Origin: Amycolatopsis coloradensis
Lineage (GTDB): Bacteria; Actinomycetota; Actinomycetes; Mycobacteriales; Pseudonocardiaceae
Reading direction: 5' to 3'
DNA length: 64,000 bases
Assembly (NCBI RefSeq): GCF_001953865.1
Contig: NZ_MQUQ01000006.1
Location: forward strand, 333,613 to 397,612
The stretch's first letter is position 1, and each line of letters starts with the position of its first letter. Below, piece by piece: positions 25,290 through 32,914 of the stretch. The position numbers were made by a program, and so were the translations under genes. The notes under the pieces are model-generated. The model was not told the DNA's origin, made no database searches, and saw nothing but the letters and a program-made list of their open reading frames with translations.

Positions 25290-26135
25290 CTACTCCGCGA
25301 ATTCCGCGAGGCCGTCTTTGATCACGACGGTCTCGCCGACGGTGGTTTCGAACGCGTAGCTCCCGGCGCCCGCGTGCCAGACGCGTGTCGTCAGGTCCTG
25401 GCCGGGCAGTACCGGTTTGGCGAACCGGACGGCGAACCGCTTCAGCCTGTCCACATCGGATCCGGCGACCTCGGTCAGCAGCGCCCAGGACGTGAACGCC
25501 ATGGTGCACAGACCGTGCGCGATGATGCCCGGCAGTCCCGAATCCTTCGCGACCTCTTCATCGAGGTGGATCGGCATCGGGTCGCCCGCGGCGGGTGCGT
25601 ACCGGTACGTCTGGTCGTTGTCGACGTGCTGGCGCACCTCAGCCACCGGCGCCCGCGAGCGCAGTGAGTCCTTGAACTTGTGCTCCGGCCCGAGTTCGCC
25701 CCGCGTCTCACCGGTGTCGAATCCACGCACGAACAACGTCACGTACTGCTCGTTGACGAGGTCGCCGTCTTCGGTGCGGCATTCGAGATGGATGGTGCCG
25801 CGCGTGCCGTTCGACAGCCCTTCGTAGCCGGTCATCCGCGCCCGCGAAACGAGCTTGTCGCCGGGGCGGATCGGCCGGTGGAACCGGAATTCCTGTTCCC
25901 CGTGCACGATCCGGCCGAACAACCCGACCGGCACGACCTCCAGCGCGGGTTCCATCAGCGACTCGAACACCGGCACGATCGCGAACACCGGGCCCGCGAC
26001 GTCCCCGGCGAGATGCGCCGGGATCGGGTCGTTGGTGGCCTTGGCGTACTCGATCAGCCGCTCGCGGGTCACCTCGAACCGGGATTCACCGGTCCACTTG
26101 CCGAGCCCGCCGGGATCGAACCGCTCGTCCGTCAC
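25290..26135 (-). CDS. MaoC-like double hot-dog enoyl-CoA hydratase
   Basis: The GTG at 26135 overlaps the SRPBCC stop (GTGA). The 281 residues contain two hot-dog halves. The N-terminal half (RFEVTRERLIEYAKATNDP) is non-catalytic in relatives. The C-terminal half carries the hydratase-2 motif GDPMPIHLDEEVAKDSGLPG followed by IIAHGLCTMAF, with Asp and His in the catalytic positions. It would hydrate a trans-2-enoyl-CoA to the (R)-3-hydroxyacyl-CoA, feeding the adjacent SDR. Such proteins take part in steroid side-chain and fatty acid breakdown in actinobacteria; the substrate here is unknown. Confidence 0.88.
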   Translation of the reverse strand: MTDERFDPGGLGKWTGESRFEVTRERLIEYAKATNDPIPAHLAGDVAGPVFAIVPVFESLMEPALEVVPVGLFGRIVHGEQEFRFHRPIRPGDKLVSRARMTGYEGLSNGTRGTIHLECRTEDGDLVNEQYVTLFVRGFDTGETRGELGPEHKFKDSLRSRAPVAEVRQHVDNDQTYRYAPAAGDPMPIHLDEEVAKDSGLPGIIAHGLCTMAFTSWALLTEVAGSDVDRLKRFAVRFAKPVLPGQDLTTRVWHAGAGSYAFETTVGETVVIKDGLAEFAE

Positions 26136-26563
26136 GCGACCAGCGCCTTGAACTTCTCCAGCGACGCGTCCAGGTTCTTCTTGCCGTCCTTCTCGACGGC
26201 CTTGCCGAGCGCGCCGACGATCATCTGCCCCGCGAACTCCGCGTCGATGCTGGCGAGCGAGCCGTCGCCGGACGCCTCGACGGACAGCTCGAACTTGACC
26301 TTCACCCCGGCCATGCCGGTCCCGGAGATCGCCAGCTTCGACGGTGCTTCGAACTCGTCGACGGTCCAGGTGATCGTGTTCGGCATCCCGAGCATCGTGA
26401 CGACCTCGGAGGCCTGCGCCCCCTTGGAGAACTCGGCCGGGACCTCGCCCTTCCACTTGGTGTGGATGGTCAGCCACTTCTCGAAGTTGTTGGGGTTGGA
26501 GAACTCCGCCCAGACCTTGTCTGGAGCGGCGGGGAGTTCGACGGAGGCACTGATCTTGCCCAT
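26132..26563 (-). CDS. SRPBCC (START-like) ligand-binding protein
   Basis: ATG follows AAAGGAC. The 143 residues show the polyketide-cyclase/CoxG-like pattern: KISASVELPAAPDKVWAEFS at the start, WTVDEFEAPSKLAISGTG mid-domain, and the long C-terminal helix EKDGKKNLDASLEKFKALVA. It should form a hydrophobic cavity that binds or shields a lipid-like ligand; no catalytic residues are identifiable. It sits between thiolase and hydratase genes in a tight operon, so it may carry or protect the acyl substrate. Confidence 0.85.
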   Translation of the reverse strand: MGKISASVELPAAPDKVWAEFSNPNNFEKWLTIHTKWKGEVPAEFSKGAQASEVVTMLGMPNTITWTVDEFEAPSKLAISGTGMAGVKVKFELSVEASGDGSLASIDAEFAGQMIVGALGKAVEKDGKKNLDASLEKFKALVA

Positions 26564-26583
26564 GGTTCGTCCTTTCGGTGAGA

Positions 26584-27777
26584 TCAGCGCTCGGCGCGCT
26601 GGTATGCGGTGACGACGGCGGCGCCGCCGAGTCCGATGTTGTGCTGTAACGCGGCTTCGACGCCGTCGACCTGGCGTTTGTCCGCGGTCCCGCGCAGTTG
26701 CCAGGTCAGTTCGGCGCACTGCGCGAGGCCGGTGGCGCCCAGTGGATGCCCCTTGGAGATCAGCCCACCGGACGGGTTGACGACCCATTTGCCGCCGTAG
26801 GTGGTGTCACCGGAGTCGACGAGTTTCCCGGCTTCCCCTTCGGCGCAGAGGCCGAGTGCTTCGTAGAGCAGGAGTTCGTTGGCGGAGAAGCAATCGTGCA
26901 GCTCGATGACCTGGAAGTCCTCCGCGCCGAGCCCGGACTGGTCGTACACCTGCCGCGCGGCCTGGACGTTCATGTCGTGGCCGATGATGTTCTTCGCGGT
27001 ACCGTCGAAGGTGCTCGCGAAGTCAGTGGTCATCGCCTGCCCGACGATCTCGACGGCCTGCCCCGCCAGCCCGTGGGAGTCCACAAAGGACTCACTGGCC
27101 AGGATCGCCGCACCCGAACCGTCCGAGGTCGGCGAGCACTGGAGCTTCGTGAGCGGGTCGTAGATCATCCGCGAGTTGAGGATGTCCTGCAGTGAATAGC
27201 TTTCCTGGAACTGCGCGTACGGGTTGTTCACCGAGTGCCGGTGGTTCTTCTCGCCGATCTTGGCGAAGTGCTCGGCAGTGGTGCCGTAGGTCTTCATATG
27301 CTCGCGACCGGCCGCGCCGAACATCCATGGCGCGGGCGGGAAAAGCACTTCGGAGATCTCCGCGAGCGCCTGAAGGTGCTTGCCCATCGGTTGCTCGCGG
27401 TCGTCGTAGGTCGAGCCGAGCGAGCCGGGCTGCATCTTCTCGAACCCGAGCGCGAGCACGCAGTCCGCGCGGCCACCCCGGATCGCCTCCGCGGCCAGGT
27501 ACAGCGCGGTCGACCCGGTCGAGCAGTTGTTGTTGACGTTGACCACCGGAATGCCGGTCATGCCCAGCTCGTAGACCGCGCGCTGCCCCGAGGTCGACTC
27601 GCCGTAGACGTAGCCGACGTAAGCCTGCCGCACCTCGTCGAACGAGATCCCGGCATCGGAGAGCGCCTTCGTCCCGGACTCCTTGGCCATCTGCGGGTAG
27701 TCCCAGTCCTCGCGGCGTCCGGGCTTCTCGAACTTCGTCATGCCCACGCCGACGACGTACACCTTGTTCGCCACCAC
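26584..27777 (-). CDS. SCP-x-type thiolase (lipid-transfer protein/acetyl-CoA acetyltransferase)
   Basis: The 397 residues begin [19 protein letters not shown] and contain the nucleophile Cys85 in [35 protein letters not shown] and [14 protein letters not shown] (the usual catalytic histidine) follow, then [15 protein letters not shown]. This matches SCP-x thiolases, resembling mycobacterial Ltp1. It should catalyse thiolytic or retro-aldol cleavage at the end of a side-chain degradation cycle. It is the first gene of the operon, after a promoter region with ATACAG-type operator sequences. Confidence 0.9.
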   Translation of the reverse strand: MVANKVYVVGVGMTKFEKPGRREDWDYPQMAKESGTKALSDAGISFDEVRQAYVGYVYGESTSGQRAVYELGMTGIPVVNVNNNCSTGSTALYLAAEAIRGGRADCVLALGFEKMQPGSLGSTYDDREQPMGKHLQALAEISEVLFPPAPWMFGAAGREHMKTYGTTAEHFAKIGEKNHRHSVNNPYAQFQESYSLQDILNSRMIYDPLTKLQCSPTSDGSGAAILASESFVDSHGLAGQAVEIVGQAMTTDFASTFDGTAKNIIGHDMNVQAARQVYDQSGLGAEDFQVIELHDCFSANELLLYEALGLCAEGEAGKLVDSGDTTYGGKWVVNPSGGLISKGHPLGATGLAQCAELTWQLRGTADKRQVDGVEAALQHNIGLGGAAVVTAYQRAER

Positions 27778-27817
27778 AACGCTCCTTGTCGTTGCCGGGT
27801 CGCTGTTGATCCTGAAG

Positions 27818-27835
27818 ATACAGACAGGCCTGTAT
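27818..27835. promoter_or_regulatory. Putative operator upstream of the thiolase operon
   Basis: ATACAGACAGGCCTGTAT has ATACAG/CTGTAT arms and contains the perfect palindrome ACAGGCCTGT. A related ATACAGGTCTG occurs on the plus strand from 27851. Both lie 40-75 bp upstream of the thiolase start, where a repressor would act. The cognate regulator is not identifiable; a TetR-type protein would be typical. Confidence 0.55.
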
Positions 27836-27958
27836 TTATCAACCCCTTACATACAGGTCTGCACGGATGTTACTACCGGCACGATGGGTGTCAGGTGACG
27901 CAGACAGACCGAGCGCACCCCCGTTAAACAGGGTGAACACGACTCACAGGGGGTTTCG

Positions 27959-28906
27959 ATGAAACGTACGAGCCTGGTCCTGGCGGCCACCGTCGCCGCG
28001 GGATTGCTGTCCGCGGGCACCGCGTCGGCGACCGGATGGACGATGAGCTATCTGCGGCCGCCGGGTGGCGACGCCATCCGGGTGGTGGCCACCGACGGGG
28101 CCGGAAGCTACGCGGGACACTTCGACGGGGGCCTGCTCACCTGGTCGGGCTGGCGGGTGCGGAACCACGGCGTCCCGGCGGGCTACACCACGGTCGAAGC
28201 CGTGGACGAGAACGCGTCGAAGGCGGTTCTCGCGAACGGCTATGCGATCTCGACGAACACCCGCCGTTCGTTCGTCTTCGAGAACGGCGGATTCCAGCTA
28301 CTGGAGAAGGCGCCGGGGTACTCCCAATCGGTCGTCACGGGCATGAACGACCGGGGCGACATCGTCGGCAGCGTGTACAACGATCCGCGGTTCGGCTCGT
28401 GGGCGGCGTTCTGGCCGGGCGGCGACCGTGCGCACCCGGTGGTCTTGGACTCCCCGCCGCTGCTCAGCCCGGTGGACATCGACCGCGACGGCACGATCCT
28501 GATGCAGGAACAGTTCGGCAGCACCTGGCTGTGGAAGGACGGCGTGGCGCGGGAACTCGTCCTCCCCGAGGGCATCCGCGAATCCCGTGCCCTCGCGATC
28601 CGGGACGGCAAAGTGCTGGCCGACGTCGAAGGCGGCGCCCGGGTGTGGACGGCCTACGACACCTCGGTTCCGGTGCCGGACGGCATGACGGCGACCGCGC
28701 TCAACGGGTCGGGACTCGTCACGGGCTGCCTGCGGACCATGGGGACCGAAACGATTCCCGCGGCGTGGTCCCTGGGCGGGCCGGTCGAGACGCTTCCCGC
28801 GCCGTCCAGCGGTTGCGGTGCCATCGCGGGGGCGAACGGCGAAATCATGGGCACTCTCCAGGACGACGAGTATCACGACAAGCTCGTCGTATGGCGTCGT
28901 GGCTAA
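27959..28906 (+). CDS. Secreted protein with HAF-like repeats
   Basis: ATG follows GGGGG. The 315 residues start with a Sec signal peptide (KRTSLVLAATVAAGLLSAGT, cleavage probably after ASA). Recurrent segments of about 45 residues follow, such as VTGMNDRGDIVGSVYNDP, AFWPGGDRAHP, TWLWKDGVARELVLPEG and TALNGSGLVTGCLRT, suggesting a beta-propeller built from HAF-type repeats (N-x-G-x-VVG). Two cysteines near the C terminus could pair. The function is unknown. The following RraA-like gene starts 10 nt after its stop, so the two are probably cotranscribed. Confidence 0.78.
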   Translation: MKRTSLVLAATVAAGLLSAGTASATGWTMSYLRPPGGDAIRVVATDGAGSYAGHFDGGLLTWSGWRVRNHGVPAGYTTVEAVDENASKAVLANGYAISTNTRRSFVFENGGFQLLEKAPGYSQSVVTGMNDRGDIVGSVYNDPRFGSWAAFWPGGDRAHPVVLDSPPLLSPVDIDRDGTILMQEQFGSTWLWKDGVARELVLPEGIRESRALAIRDGKVLADVEGGARVWTAYDTSVPVPDGMTATALNGSGLVTGCLRTMGTETIPAAWSLGGPVETLPAPSSGCGAIAGANGEIMGTLQDDEYHDKLVVWRRG

Positions 28907-28915
28907 AGTCGGGGT

Positions 28916-29623
28916 ATGGATTTCGAGGAGCTTCGGCAGCGGTTCGAACTGCTGACCACCGCGCATCTGACCGACGGCTGCGTCCGCGCCGGCGTCCCGG
29001 TCCGGTGCGCGCCCGCCGGGACACGCGCGGTCGTTCCCGGTAGCAGGCTGGCCGGGCGGGTCTCCCCCGCCCGGCACGTCGGCAGTGTCGACGTCTTTCT
29101 GGAGGCGTACGAAACCGCGAACCCCGGCGACGTCCTCGTCGTCGACAACGGCGGCAGGCTCGACGAAAGCTGCGTCGGCGACCTCGCGGTCCTCGAAGCG
29201 CAGTCGGCCGGGCTGGGCGGCGTCGTGATCTGGGGCCTGCACCGCGACACCGCCGACATCGTGAAGATCGGCCTGCCGGTGTTCAGCCTCGGCTCGATCC
29301 CGACCGGTCCGCTCTCGGTCTCCGCCCGCCCGGACGGCGCGCTGGAATCGGCCGTCGTCGGCGAGTGGACGGTGAGCCGCGCGGACCTCGTGTTCGGCGA
29401 CGAGGACGGCGTCCTGTTCATCGCGGCCGACCGCGCCGACGAGGTTCTCGACCGCGCGGAGGCCATCCGCGACACCGAACGCCTGCAAGCAGACCGGATC
29501 CGCGCCGGGGAGTCCCTTCGCGAGCAGGTGCGCTTCGCCGACTTCCTCGCGGAGCGCGCGAAGACGCCTTCGCTGACGTTCCGTGAGCACCTGCGGGCGG
29601 TGGGCGGCGCCATCGAGGAGTAG
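28916..29623 (+). CDS. RraA/HMG-aldolase-like protein
   Basis: The 235 residues match the RraA fold: LTTAHLTDGCVRAG at the N terminus, NPGDVLVVDNGGRLDESCVG and DLAVLEAQSAGLGGVVIWGL (usually GELxxxxAxxxGxxGxVxDG), then DLVFGDEDGVLFI. In class II pyruvate aldolases the segment G-x-R-D contacts the divalent metal; here VIWGLHRDTADI keeps RD. It could be a 4-hydroxy-4-methyl-2-oxoglutarate/oxaloacetate decarboxylase-type enzyme or an RNase E regulator-like protein; enzymatic is likelier in actinobacteria. Its TAG stop is part of a 17-nt element. Confidence 0.82.
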   Translation: MDFEELRQRFELLTTAHLTDGCVRAGVPVRCAPAGTRAVVPGSRLAGRVSPARHVGSVDVFLEAYETANPGDVLVVDNGGRLDESCVGDLAVLEAQSAGLGGVVIWGLHRDTADIVKIGLPVFSLGSIPTGPLSVSARPDGALESAVVGEWTVSRADLVFGDEDGVLFIAADRADEVLDRAEAIRDTERLQADRIRAGESLREQVRFADFLAERAKTPSLTFREHLRAVGGAIEE

Positions 29624-29640
29624 CAAGGGACCTTTGCTCT
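29621..29640. repeat. 17-nt gene-end element overlapping a stop codon
   Basis: TAGCAAGGGACCTTTGCTCT begins with the TAG stop of the RraA-like gene. It is followed at once by a separate terminator hairpin. Confidence 0.85.
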
Positions 29641-29643
29641 CGC

Positions 29644-29687
29644 CCGACGGCCTGACCAGGGAAAACGCGCCCCGATCAGGCCGTCGG
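29644..29687 (+). terminator. Stem-loop terminator after RraA-like gene
   Basis: CCGACGGCCTGA (29644-29655) pairs perfectly with TCAGGCCGTCGG (29676-29687) around a 20-nt loop. No U tract follows. Confidence 0.7.
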
Positions 29688-29770
29688 CACCCTCTTGCGA
29701 GGCGGTCCAGGTTTGCGGAAAGACGATGCCCGGCGACCCACACCCGTCCCGAATCGATAACCTGAAGATT

Positions 29771-30646
29771 ATGGAACTGCGGGAGATCGAGATCTTCCTG
29801 GCGCTGGCCGACGAACTGCATTTCGGCCGCACCGCGGAACGGCTGCACGTCTCGCAGGCACGGGTGAGCCAGACGATCAAACAGGTGGAGCGCCGGATCG
29901 GCGCGCCGCTGTTCGCCCGCACGAGCAGGCGAGTCCAGCTCACGGCGATCGGCGAGCGGCTGCGCGACGACCTCGGCCCCGCCTACCGCGCACTGCACGA
30001 AGGCATCGAGCGCGCGGTCGCGGCCGGACGCGGGATCGGCGGCGTACTGCGGCTGGGCTTCGAGGCACCCGGCGTCGCCGACCTCATCGAAAGCCTGTTG
30101 GACCGTTTCCGGAACCGATATCCGGAAACGGAACTGCTCATCCGGGAAGCCGATTTCGCCGACCCGTTCGCGATGCTGCGATCGGGTGAGATCGACGTGC
30201 TGGTGACCCTGCTTCCGGCTGACGAAGCCGATGTCACCACCGGACCGGCTGTCCACTCCGAACCGATGGTCCTCGCGGTGTCCTCGAAACACCCCTTCGC
30301 GCGGCGGAAGTCAGTCACTCTGGACGATCTCGCGCGGGACACCGTCCTGCGCGCGGCGCATCCGCCGGAGCCGTACTGGGTCGAGGAACCGAAGCAGTGG
30401 CTGACACCCGCCGGGCACCCGGTGACCCGAGGGAGGTCTTTCGCGACGTTCCAGGAACTGCTCGCCGCGATCGCCACCGGCGCCGGGATCTGCCCGCTCG
30501 CCGCGCACGCGCAGGAGTACTTCTCGCATCCCCGGATCCGCTTCGTGCCCTTCGCGGGCTCCCCCGACGTCGAGTGGGGCCTCGTCTGGCCCCGCTCCGC
30601 CGAAACCGCCCGCGTCCAAGCCTTCGCCGCCCTCGCCCGCAATTAG
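29771..30646 (+). CDS. LysR-family transcriptional regulator
   Basis: I chose the ATG at 29771 because the winged-helix begins MELREIEIFLALADELHFGR; upstream in-frame residues are not family-like. TAERLHVSQARVSQTIKQVE is the recognition helix-turn-helix. The remaining 230 residues form the two-lobed effector domain (GVLRLGFEAPGVADLIESLL, GICPLAAHAQEYF). The protein is 291 residues, normal for the family. No divergent target gene is next to it; neighbours read away. The stop TAG lies at the edge of an inverted repeat. Confidence 0.88.
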   Translation: MELREIEIFLALADELHFGRTAERLHVSQARVSQTIKQVERRIGAPLFARTSRRVQLTAIGERLRDDLGPAYRALHEGIERAVAAGRGIGGVLRLGFEAPGVADLIESLLDRFRNRYPETELLIREADFADPFAMLRSGEIDVLVTLLPADEADVTTGPAVHSEPMVLAVSSKHPFARRKSVTLDDLARDTVLRAAHPPEPYWVEEPKQWLTPAGHPVTRGRSFATFQELLAAIATGAGICPLAAHAQEYFSHPRIRFVPFAGSPDVEWGLVWPRSAETARVQAFAALARN

Positions 30647-30693
30647 TCCTCTAGTTGCGGTCCTCGCACGCGCAAGGACCGCAACTAGAGGAC
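30646..30693. terminator. Stem-loop between convergent genes
   Basis: GTCCTCTAGTTGCGGTCC (30646-30663) pairs perfectly with 30676-30693 around a 12-nt loop. It lies between convergent lysR and DsbA-like genes and likely ends both transcripts. Confidence 0.75.
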
Positions 30694-30709
30694 GAAACGC
30701 GACGGGGAA

Positions 30710-31504
30710 CTAGCCGAGGACCTTCTGAAGCCAGCCTTCGTCGAGCTTCACGACCTGCCCGTTCGACGCGACGGTCGGCGTGCCGAAACTGGGACCCCGG
30801 CCGAAGTCCTGCTGCAACGACGGATCCGTGGAGGTCTTCTTGTACTCGTCCTGGATCTGCTGCTCGTAGACGCCGGTGTTGATCGACGTGGCGAAGGCCG
30901 GGTCGGTGATGCCGACGTCTTGGCCGAGCTTGATCAGCTGCGCCTTGTCGAACCCGCGCGCTCCCTCGTCCGGCTGATCCTTGAACAGCGCGTCGTGGAA
31001 GGCGAGGAACTTGCCCGCGTCGGCCGCGGCCAGTGCGGCGTTGGCCGAGTCCAGCGAGTAGCCCGGTGGGTCGGAGCGCTGGTTGAGCATCGGCAGCATG
31101 TGGTAGCGAACCTGCAGGGTCCCGTTGTTCACCTGCTCGTGGATCTGGCCCCCGAACTTTTCCTCGAACTGCTTGCAGACCGGGCACAAGAAGTCGGCGT
31201 AGACGTCGATGGACTTCTTCGCCTCGGGCTTGCCGGCGCTCACCACGACGCCGTCACGCTTCTCGACGACGCCTGGCCCCCAGGTACCCGACTGCGCCGC
31301 GATCACCTTGCCGTCGGTGCTGTCCTTGCTGGACGTCGACCAGATGACGCCACCGATCACCAGCGCGGCGAGCACGATCACCGCGACGGTGATCACGACG
31401 ACCTTCTTCTTGTCGCCCCCGGCGACGCCCCTGGCCTGTGCCACCGAACGCGCCGCCGTCTGCTGCTGCTTGCGTTTCCGAGCGTTGCGCTCAGCTCCAC
31501 CCAC
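30710..31504 (-). CDS. Membrane-anchored DsbA-family thioredoxin-like protein
   Basis: The 264 residues start with a basic tail and one transmembrane helix (residues 34-55), which places the rest outside the membrane. ADFLCPVCKQFEE holds the redox motif CPVC (107-110), the helical insertion follows, and FGTPTVASNG is the cis-Pro loop. It should oxidise or isomerise disulfides in exported proteins. It starts 2 nt after the MauE-like gene, so the pair probably exchange electrons. Start is GTG. Confidence 0.9.
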   Translation of the reverse strand: MGGAERNARKRKQQQTAARSVAQARGVAGGDKKKVVVITVAVIVLAALVIGGVIWSTSSKDSTDGKVIAAQSGTWGPGVVEKRDGVVVSAGKPEAKKSIDVYADFLCPVCKQFEEKFGGQIHEQVNNGTLQVRYHMLPMLNQRSDPPGYSLDSANAALAAADAGKFLAFHDALFKDQPDEGARGFDKAQLIKLGQDVGITDPAFATSINTGVYEQQIQDEYKKTSTDPSLQQDFGRGPSFGTPTVASNGQVVKLDEGWLQKVLG

Positions 31505-31506
31505 GA

Positions 31507-32028
31507 TTATCCGTTCCCTTCAGCGATACCCACATAGTCGTCGTCGGCGGGGGCCCCGGAGTTCCCGAGCCAGCCGTCCACCGACAGCCAGGTCCGCGGC
31601 CGCACGATCAGCCAGACACCCAGCAGGGCGAACCCGAGGTCCCTGGCGATCTCCTGCGGATACTGCGTCTGATCCGCGGCGATCTGACCGCCGCCGCCGA
31701 AGCAGCCACAATCTATGCTCAGGCCACGCGCCCACGATTGGGCGATGGCGGCGATGAGCACCGCGAGCAGCAGCACCGACAGCACCGACGCCCAGCGGGT
31801 CACGAACCCGGCGAGCAGGAGCAGGCCGAGCGCCAGTTCGGCGATCGGCATCCCGATCGCCACCGGGCGGACGAGCCCGTCCGGCAGGACGTCGAACGCC
31901 TGCACGGCGATGTAGGTCTGCCCCGGAGCGCTGATCTTCAGCGCTCCGGAAATCAGCCAGACGGCGGCCAGTCCGAGCCGGGCGAGGGTGCCCACGGCAT
32001 CGAACACGACTTGGGGCGGTCTACGCAC
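31507..32028 (-). CDS. MauE/DoxX-like membrane protein
   Basis: The 173 residues contain four transmembrane helices (about 11-28, 56-76, 81-100 and 132-148). LSIDCGCFGGGGQ after helix 3 is the CGCFG motif of MauE-type proteins, whose cysteines are thought to take part in disulfide transfer. It is immediately upstream of the DsbA-like gene with a 2-nt gap. The simplest reading is a membrane partner that reoxidises the extracytoplasmic thioredoxin, functionally like DsbB/VKOR. Confidence 0.85.
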   Translation of the reverse strand: MRRPPQVVFDAVGTLARLGLAAVWLISGALKISAPGQTYIAVQAFDVLPDGLVRPVAIGMPIAELALGLLLLAGFVTRWASVLSVLLLAVLIAAIAQSWARGLSIDCGCFGGGGQIAADQTQYPQEIARDLGFALLGVWLIVRPRTWLSVDGWLGNSGAPADDDYVGIAEGNG

Positions 32029-32086
32029 GGGCCTAGGCTAGCCGTCAACCCTGAGAACAATGTGAGGCGGCGGACGGAGGCACCCG

Positions 32087-32914
32087 ATGAGGGGACGCGC
32101 CCTGCTGACAATCTGCTTGATGCTGGTCACGACGGCGGCTTGCAGCCAGGAGACCGGTCCGTCGGATTCCCTTGTCGCGCGGGCCGTCGGATCGAACAAA
32201 CTCACCATCGGCATCCGCTTCGACCAGCCGGGACTGTCCCAACGGACGGTCGACGGCCGGTATGTCGGCTTCGACGTCGACGTGGCGAAGTACGTCGCGG
32301 CCGAATTGGGCGTCGACGCGGATCGCATCACCTGGCACGACTCCAAACCGTCGTCCCGTGAGACCGACATAACGTCGGGGACCACGGATTTGATGGTGGC
32401 GAGCTATTCGATCACCGAAAAACGCAAACAGATGGTCGCTTTCGCCGGGCCCTATTTCGACACCGGCCAGGATCTGCTGGTCCGGCTCCGGTCGACCGAC
32501 ATCACCGGCCCCGAGAACCTCAACGGCCGCAAGCTGTGCGCGGTGGGCGGCACCACCTCGGCCGAGCAGGTGCGCGACAAGTTCGCCCAAGCCGTCCAGC
32601 TCGTCGAATACCCGCGCTACCAGGACTGCGTCACGGCGCTGCTCGCGCAGCAGGTCGACGCGGTGACCACCGACGACGTCATCCTGGCCGGCTACGTGGC
32701 GCAGAACCCGGAGTTGCTGAGGGTCGTCGGCAAGCCCTTCTCCGCCGAGAAATACGGTGTAGGCCTGCGCAAGGGTGACGACGAGGGGCGGGCGGCGGTG
32801 GCCAGGGCCATCCAGAAGATGATCTCGTCGGGCGATTGGCTCGCATCGCTGAACCGCAACATCGGCCCGTCCGGTTACCGGATCCCGCCGCCACCACAGG
32901 TCACCGAACGGTGA
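32087..32914 (+). CDS. Family 3 solute-binding lipoprotein (amino-acid type)
   Basis: A lipoprotein signal ends in VTTAAC with Cys19 as the lipidation site. The mature part (275 residues in total) follows the bacterial SBP family 3 plan: KLTIGIRFDQPGLSQRTVDG, YVGFDVDVAKYVAAELGV, DLMVASYSITEKRKQMVAFA, GPYFDTGQDLLVR and AVTTDDVILAGYVAQ. It resembles GluB-like glutamate/aspartate binding proteins. No permease or ATPase genes adjoin, so it is an orphan. It overlaps the helicase gene by 4 nt (GTGA), an unexpected pairing. Confidence 0.87.
   Translation: MRGRALLTICLMLVTTAACSQETGPSDSLVARAVGSNKLTIGIRFDQPGLSQRTVDGRYVGFDVDVAKYVAAELGVDADRITWHDSKPSSRETDITSGTTDLMVASYSITEKRKQMVAFAGPYFDTGQDLLVRLRSTDITGPENLNGRKLCAVGGTTSAEQVRDKFAQAVQLVEYPRYQDCVTALLAQQVDAVTTDDVILAGYVAQNPELLRVVGKPFSAEKYGVGLRKGDDEGRAAVARAIQKMISSGDWLASLNRNIGPSGYRIPPPPQVTER

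Noticed and set aside
28298..30292. Long minus-strand frame across the secreted, RraA and LysR genes
   Set aside because: Composition is typical of a GC-rich shadow frame, and three well-supported genes run the other way.
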